Assembly: GCA_023488645.1 (NCBI GenBank)
Contig: JAMDDL010000127.1
Span: 1 to 9,868 of the forward strand
Length of the DNA: 9,868 nucleotides
Reading direction: 5' to 3'
Origin: Actinomycetota bacterium
GTDB lineage: Bacteria; Actinomycetota; Humimicrobiia; Humimicrobiales; Humimicrobiaceae
Positions 7,038 through 9,868 of this stretch are shown here, piece by piece. Each line of letters begins with the position of its first letter. Position 1 is the first letter of the stretch. A program made the translations under genes and the position numbers. The notes below the pieces were generated by a model that was not told the DNA's origin, searched no databases, and saw nothing but the letters and a program-made list of their open reading frames with translations.

Positions 7038-7066
7038 TTTATAGTATATTATATGTGATATGTCAA
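7038..7066 (-). promoter_or_regulatory. Promoter of the antitoxin gene
   Basis: On the minus strand the -35 box is TTGACA (7066-7061, perfect), the spacer is 17 bases, and the -10 box is TATAAA (7043-7038, 5 of 6). Transcription would begin around 7031, about 18 bases before the start codon. The AT-rich alternating sequence in the spacer and -35 region is where DinJ-type autoregulators usually bind, but no clean operator palindrome was identified there. Confidence 0.8.
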
Positions 7067-7109
7067 TATATTTTATATATATGCTTTACATTGTCATTAT
7101 ATTTTTTGA

Positions 7110-7286
7110 TTCCGCACTCCAAGTGTACGGAGTATTGCATATCCCGAGTCTGAATTTAAAGTGATAAATCCTGATAACTATATGGATTTTATTATCTAAA
7201 AAAAAATAGAAAAAGAATTCCGGTCATTCCCCGATATAGAAAGTTTCTCTCTACCGATATATTTTTATCTAAGAAATCTTGAATAA
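7110..7286 (+). pseudogene. Possible decayed coding fragment, unrecognised
   Basis: One frame runs for 29 codons (including SIAYPESEFKVINPDNYMDF), meets TAA at 7197-7199, and continues for 28 more codons (including KIEKEFRSFPDIESFSLPIY, then FYLRNLE) to TAA at 7284-7286. The composition looks like protein sequence rather than AT-rich spacer, and a single nonsense codon separates the halves. There is no start codon context and no family that I recognise. It could be an internal piece of a lost gene or a chance frame. Confidence 0.3.
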
Positions 7287-7334
7287 GAATGTCTTAGTTG
7301 TTATCATATTCAAGATATCTTGAATAAGAAATAA
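7287..7334 (+). repeat. Right copy of the 48-bp imperfect direct repeat
   Basis: 44 of 48 bases match 6449-6496. This copy contains the perfect palindrome at 7307-7326. A further short partial copy of its 3' part, ATCTTGAATAAGAA, occurs directly upstream at 7276-7289, so the motif appears twice within about 55 bases before fic. Confidence 0.8.
7307..7326. promoter_or_regulatory. Perfect 20-bp palindrome upstream of fic, operator candidate
   Basis: TATTCAAGAT is followed directly by its reverse complement ATCTTGAATA, with no spacer. It lies 56 bases before the fic start codon and overlaps the candidate -35 box. A gapless dyad of two turns fits a dimeric DNA-binding regulator. Which protein binds it is unknown. 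The Fic protein has a C-terminal winged helix and the nearby antitoxin is a DNA-binding protein, so both are candidates by position only. Confidence 0.5.
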
Positions 7335-7350
7335 GAAAAATTTTTATATT
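7320..7350 (+). promoter_or_regulatory. Candidate promoter of fic
   Basis: -35 TTGAAT (7320-7325) and -10 TATATT (7345-7350), with a 19-base spacer that is longer than ideal. The -10 box is 32 bases before the fic ATG. It is the best candidate in an AT-rich stretch where chance matches are common. Confidence 0.35.
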
Positions 7351-7371
7351 TAAATTTAGTTAAATAAGCAG

Positions 7372-7377
7372 AAAGGG
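7372..7377 (+). promoter_or_regulatory. Ribosome binding site of fic
   Basis: AAAGGG, 5 bases before the ATG at 7383. It supports that start and is stronger than the signals before most core genes here. Confidence 0.7.
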
Positions 7378-7382
7378 ATACT

Positions 7383-8531
7383 ATGAGTAGCAGAAGTGGC
7401 CAGTATGTTCTTCAGTCTGCAGGTTATAAGGCTTTCATTCCCAAACCGCTTCAACTCAAAATTCCAATCAAATTTAATAATGAACTGCAGCTTCTTTTAT
7501 CGAAAGCTGATCGTGCTTTGGCCAGATTGGATGGAGTTTCTTATACTCTGCCCAATCCCGACTTTTTTGTTGCTATGTATGTGAAGAAAGAGGCCGTTTT
7601 GAGTTCTCAAATCGAAGGAACTCAAGCTTCCTTAGTTGATGTACTTGAATTCGAAGCAGGAGTAAAAGACGTGAAAAAAGTTCAGGATGTAGAAGAGGTT
7701 ATTAACTACGTTAAAGCAATGAATTATGGCCTTGACAGGCTTAAAAAGTTGCCAATGTCACTACGATTGATAAAAGAAATTCATGCAGTTTTACTTGAAG
7801 GTGTCAGGGGAAGCAGTAAGACGCCGGGTGAATTTAGAAAAACTCAGAATTGGGTAGGTCCTCCAGGATGTTTATTGAAGGATGCGACTTTTGTTCCCCC
7901 ACCGCCAGATGAGATGATCAAGGCTATGGGTGACCTAGAAAATTTCATTCATACCAAGAATCCTATACCCCCCCTTGTTAAATCAGCTCTTATTCATTAT
8001 CAGTTTGAAACAATTCACCCTTTCTTAGATGGAAACGGTAGGATCGGTCGATTATTAATTACGTTTCATTTGTGCTGGGAGGAAATTCTTGGTCGCCCGC
8101 TTCTGTATTTAAGCTATTATTTCAAGCGCAGCCGTCAGGAATATTATGACCGATTGAATTTGGTTAGGGAGAAGGATGATTTTGAGGGGTGGATCAAGTT
8201 TTTCCTTGAAGGAGTTCTCGAAGTCTCCGAACAGGCGACACAAACTGCACGTAGAATAATGGCTCTGCAAAAATCTAATAATGACAGACTTCTGAAGGCT
8301 GGTGTGGCAAGCCCCCTATCTGTAGCCCTTTTAGAAAATATTTTTTCTTATCCTATTATTGATGTTACCGAGGTGAAGAAACTCCTTGATACGACATATG
8401 AGACAGCCAACAGTTTGGTAAAAAAATTCGAGAAAGCTGGAATATTAAAGGAGGTTACTGGTAAACAGCGTGGTCGACTTTATGCTTATGTTGATTTTTT
8501 AGATATCATTGCTGAAGGCACTAAGATTTAG
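7383..8531 (+). CDS. Class II Fic family protein (AMP transferase type, self-inhibited) with C-terminal winged helix
   Basis: 382 residues. Fic enzymes transfer AMP (rarely other groups) from a nucleotide to hydroxyl side chains of target proteins. The catalytic motif is complete: HPFLDGNGRIGR (212-223), with catalytic His212. The N-terminal helix carries the inhibitory motif S-x-x-x-E-G (S74 to G79, in SSQIEGTQ), with Glu78 expected to block ATP. This makes it class II, where antitoxin and toxin functions share one chain. The N-terminal Fic_N region covers about 1-100. The segment GEFRKTQNWVGP (149-160) and the PPPPDEM segment (172-178) are typical of the family. Residues about 305-370 form a winged helix (VTEVKKLLDTTYETANSLVK, then FEKAGILKEVTG). 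The gene has its own ribosome binding site and is visibly less AT-rich than the core genes, which suggests acquisition. The target is unknown. Confidence 0.93.
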   Translation: MSSRSGQYVLQSAGYKAFIPKPLQLKIPIKFNNELQLLLSKADRALARLDGVSYTLPNPDFFVAMYVKKEAVLSSQIEGTQASLVDVLEFEAGVKDVKKVQDVEEVINYVKAMNYGLDRLKKLPMSLRLIKEIHAVLLEGVRGSSKTPGEFRKTQNWVGPPGCLLKDATFVPPPPDEMIKAMGDLENFIHTKNPIPPLVKSALIHYQFETIHPFLDGNGRIGRLLITFHLCWEEILGRPLLYLSYYFKRSRQEYYDRLNLVREKDDFEGWIKFFLEGVLEVSEQATQTARRIMALQKSNNDRLLKAGVASPLSVALLENIFSYPIIDVTEVKKLLDTTYETANSLVKKFEKAGILKEVTGKQRGRLYAYVDFLDIIAEGTKI

Positions 8532-8587
8532 GGAAATCATAAATTTTAACAAATCTGTGGATTTAAATTAAAGAAAGCAAAAAAACC

Positions 8588-8620
8588 AAGAAACTGGAGT
8601 ATTTCTTTTATTTTTTTCTT
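8588..8620 (+). terminator. Weak candidate terminator after fic
   Basis: AAGAAA (8588-8593) can pair with TTTCTT (8602-8607) across an 8-base loop, followed by a T-rich run to about 8620. The stem is short and mostly A-T, so this is a weak call. It would separate fic from glyQ transcription. Confidence 0.25.
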
Positions 8621-8673
8621 AATTTGATTTAAGCGTTTTTATAATATTATGATATAATCATATGTTTAAATAA

Positions 8674-8700
8674 AATTTGCACAAAATAATTTGCACAAAA
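8674..8700 (+). repeat. Tandem 13-bp direct repeat upstream of glyQ
   Basis: AATTTGCACAAAA occurs at 8674-8686 and 8688-8700, exactly repeated with a 14-base period and ending 19 bases before the glyQ -35 box. It could be a pair of regulator sites or a slippage duplication. The rest of 8532-8719 is AT-rich, with two TATAAT hexamers (8640-8645, and 8653-8658 preceded by TGA) that lack a well-spaced -35. No T-box was seen. Confidence 0.6.
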
Positions 8701-8719
8701 AATTTTCAAGTTATAAAAA

Positions 8720-8748
8720 TTGACTATAATTTTAATAATTATTAAAAT
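8720..8748 (+). promoter_or_regulatory. Promoter of glyQ, predicts near-leaderless transcript
   Basis: -35 TTGACT (8720-8725, 5 of 6), 17-base spacer, -10 TAAAAT (8743-8748, 5 of 6). A start about 7 bases after the -10 box falls at about 8755, and the glyQ ATG is at 8757. No Shine-Dalgarno lies between, so the mRNA would begin at or within a few bases of the start codon. Confidence 0.6.
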
Positions 8749-8756
8749 AATTTCTT

Positions 8757-9653
8757 ATGGATTTTCAGGATATAATATTTAATTTACAAAAATACTGGGC
8801 AGACAAGGGTTGTATAATAAAGCAGCCCCTTGACCTTGAAAAGGGTGCAGGCACATTTAATCCCGATACTTTTTTAAGATGCCTCGGTCCCGAGCCATGG
8901 AAGGTAGCTTATGTTGAACCTTCAAGACGGCCAACCGATGGAAGATATGGCGAAAATCCCTTCAGAACCCAGTATTATTACCAGTTTCAGGTTTTGCTCA
9001 AACCATCTCCTGATGATGTTATTGATTTATATCTGGGTTCACTTTCAAGTCTTGGGATTGATTTAAAGAACCATGATATCAGGTTTGTTGAAGATGACTG
9101 GGCTTCCCCTACTATTGGGGCTGCAGGACTGGGATGGGAAGTCTGGGCTGACGGAATGGAAATCACTCAATTTACATACTTTCAGCAAATGGGTGGAATT
9201 TCACTTAAACCTGTTTCAGCAGAAATAACCTATGGTCTTGAAAGAATTGCAATGTATTTACAGGATAAAGACAGTTTCTGGGATCTTACATGGACAAACG
9301 GCATAACCTATGCTGATATCCATCTGGAATCTGAAAAACAATGGTCGGTATATAATTTTGAGGTGGCAGATGTTGAAATGCTGCTTGATTTGTTTGAAAA
9401 ATTTGAAAAGGAATTTAAAAATGCCATAAGTTGCGGGCTTGTTTTTGTAGCTTGTGAATATGTGCTTAAATGTTCCCATGTATTTAACCTTCTGGACGCA
9501 CGGGAAGCCATCAGCGTTTCAGAAAGAACTCTTTATATCGCAAGAGTAAGAAACCTCGCAAAAGAGATGTGCAGCGAATATATTTCCCAAAGAGAAAAAT
9601 CAGGATTTCCTCTTTTAAAAAATAATGCAGAAACAACATGGAAAAGAAATTAA
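8757..9653 (+). CDS. glyQ: Glycine--tRNA ligase alpha subunit
   Basis: 298 residues, the normal alpha-subunit length. With the beta subunit it forms the bacterial heterotetrameric glycyl-tRNA synthetase. The alpha chain carries the class II catalytic core that forms glycyl-adenylate. Signature stretches: YWADKGCIIKQPLDLEKGAG (13-32), VEPSRRPTDGRYGENP (53-68), YYYQFQVLLKPSPD (72-85), HDIRFVEDDW (105-114), GWEVWADGMEITQFTYFQQ (126-144) and EITYGLERIAMY (156-167). The usual ENPNRLQHYYQFQ reads ENPFRTQYYYQFQ here, a local deviation in a conserved strip. The gene has no Shine-Dalgarno, and its promoter sits directly before the ATG. The glyS start lies inside its last codons. Together with recO upstream this restores the core gene order after the accessory insert. 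Confidence 0.96.
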   Translation: MDFQDIIFNLQKYWADKGCIIKQPLDLEKGAGTFNPDTFLRCLGPEPWKVAYVEPSRRPTDGRYGENPFRTQYYYQFQVLLKPSPDDVIDLYLGSLSSLGIDLKNHDIRFVEDDWASPTIGAAGLGWEVWADGMEITQFTYFQQMGGISLKPVSAEITYGLERIAMYLQDKDSFWDLTWTNGITYADIHLESEKQWSVYNFEVADVEMLLDLFEKFEKEFKNAISCGLVFVACEYVLKCSHVFNLLDAREAISVSERTLYIARVRNLAKEMCSEYISQREKSGFPLLKNNAETTWKRN

Positions 9654-9868
9654 TATTTGAAATTGGAACAGAAGAACTTCCTTCTTCATGCTTAAATGAA
9701 GGAATTGCATCCTTAAAAAATATAATTTATGACAGATTTATAAAAAACAGGCTGAGTTTTGGCAAAGTTGAAACCTTTGGAACGCCAAGGAGAATTATAG
9801 CCGAAGTTCATAATTTAAAAGATATCCAGGATTCCCTTGAAAAGATTATAACAGGCCCGCCCGAAAAA
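9638..9868 (+). CDS. glyS: Glycine--tRNA ligase beta subunit, N-terminal 77 residues (3' end outside window)
   Basis: The ATG at 9638 opens MEKKLIFEIGTEELPSSCLN, the standard start of GlyRS beta (EIGTEELP). It continues with VETFGTPRRIIAEV and ends in TGPPEK at the window edge. GTPRR and GPP are family hallmarks. The frame stays open to the last base. The start overlaps the glyQ 3' end by 16 bases in another frame, so translation is probably coupled. No Shine-Dalgarno is seen within glyQ. The beta subunit binds tRNA-Gly and is needed for aminoacylation with the alpha subunit. Confidence 0.95.
   Translation, partial: MEKKLIFEIGTEELPSSCLNEGIASLKNIIYDRFIKNRLSFGKVETFGTPRRIIAEVHNLKDIQDSLEKIITGPPEK

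Noticed and set aside
8532..8756. T-box riboswitch before glyQS, expected in many Firmicutes
   Set aside because: No AGGGTGG-type T-box sequence and no strong terminator hairpin is present, and the promoter lies against the start codon.

Overview
This is a low-GC, AT-rich bacterial chromosome segment. All conserved genes lie on the + strand in the order phoH (3' part) - pgpH - ybeY - GNAT acetyltransferase - era - deoC - recO - [accessory insert] - glyQ - glyS (5' part). The core series phoH/pgpH/ybeY/era/recO/glyQ/glyS is the layout known from Firmicutes and some uncultured lineages. Era carries a GRTNTGKST P-loop; an NTGKS form of this loop is known from actinobacterial Era. Most core genes lack a recognisable Shine-Dalgarno sequence, and glyQ has a promoter that predicts an almost leaderless mRNA. 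I would therefore place the organism only as a low-GC bacterium from a Firmicutes- or Actinobacteria-related lineage, without naming a taxon.

Bases 1-6312 are a compact housekeeping run. It covers RNA metabolism and ribosome maturation (PhoH, YbeY, Era), c-di-AMP signalling (PgpH), an uncharacterised acetyltransferase translationally coupled to era, a deoxyribose-phosphate aldolase homologue, and recombination repair (RecO). The most notable point here is that the DeoC homologue has Gln where the family has its Schiff-base lysine, while the other active-site residues remain.

Bases 6313 to about 8560 are an accessory insert between recO and glyQ. It holds a DinJ/RelB-type antitoxin on the minus strand with a strong promoter and ribosome binding site. 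Its partner YafQ-type toxin gene is cut off after 13 codons by a stop. An intact class II Fic protein (self-inhibited AMPylator type) with its own ribosome binding site lies on the + strand. Between and around these are several short protein-like frames broken by stops, read as decayed genes. A 48-bp imperfect direct repeat (44/48 identical) brackets the antitoxin module, and its right copy contains a perfect 20-bp palindrome that overlaps the likely fic promoter.

Bases 8560-9868 return to the core: an AT-rich intergenic stretch with a tandem 13-bp repeat and a good promoter directly against the glyQ start, then glyQ and glyS, which overlap by 16 bases. No rRNA, tRNA, CRISPR array, complete insertion sequence or T-box was seen. 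I found no convincing large new system. The items most worth checking are the lysine-less DeoC, the orphaned antitoxin, the repeat/palindrome pair around it, and the leaderless glyQ signal.
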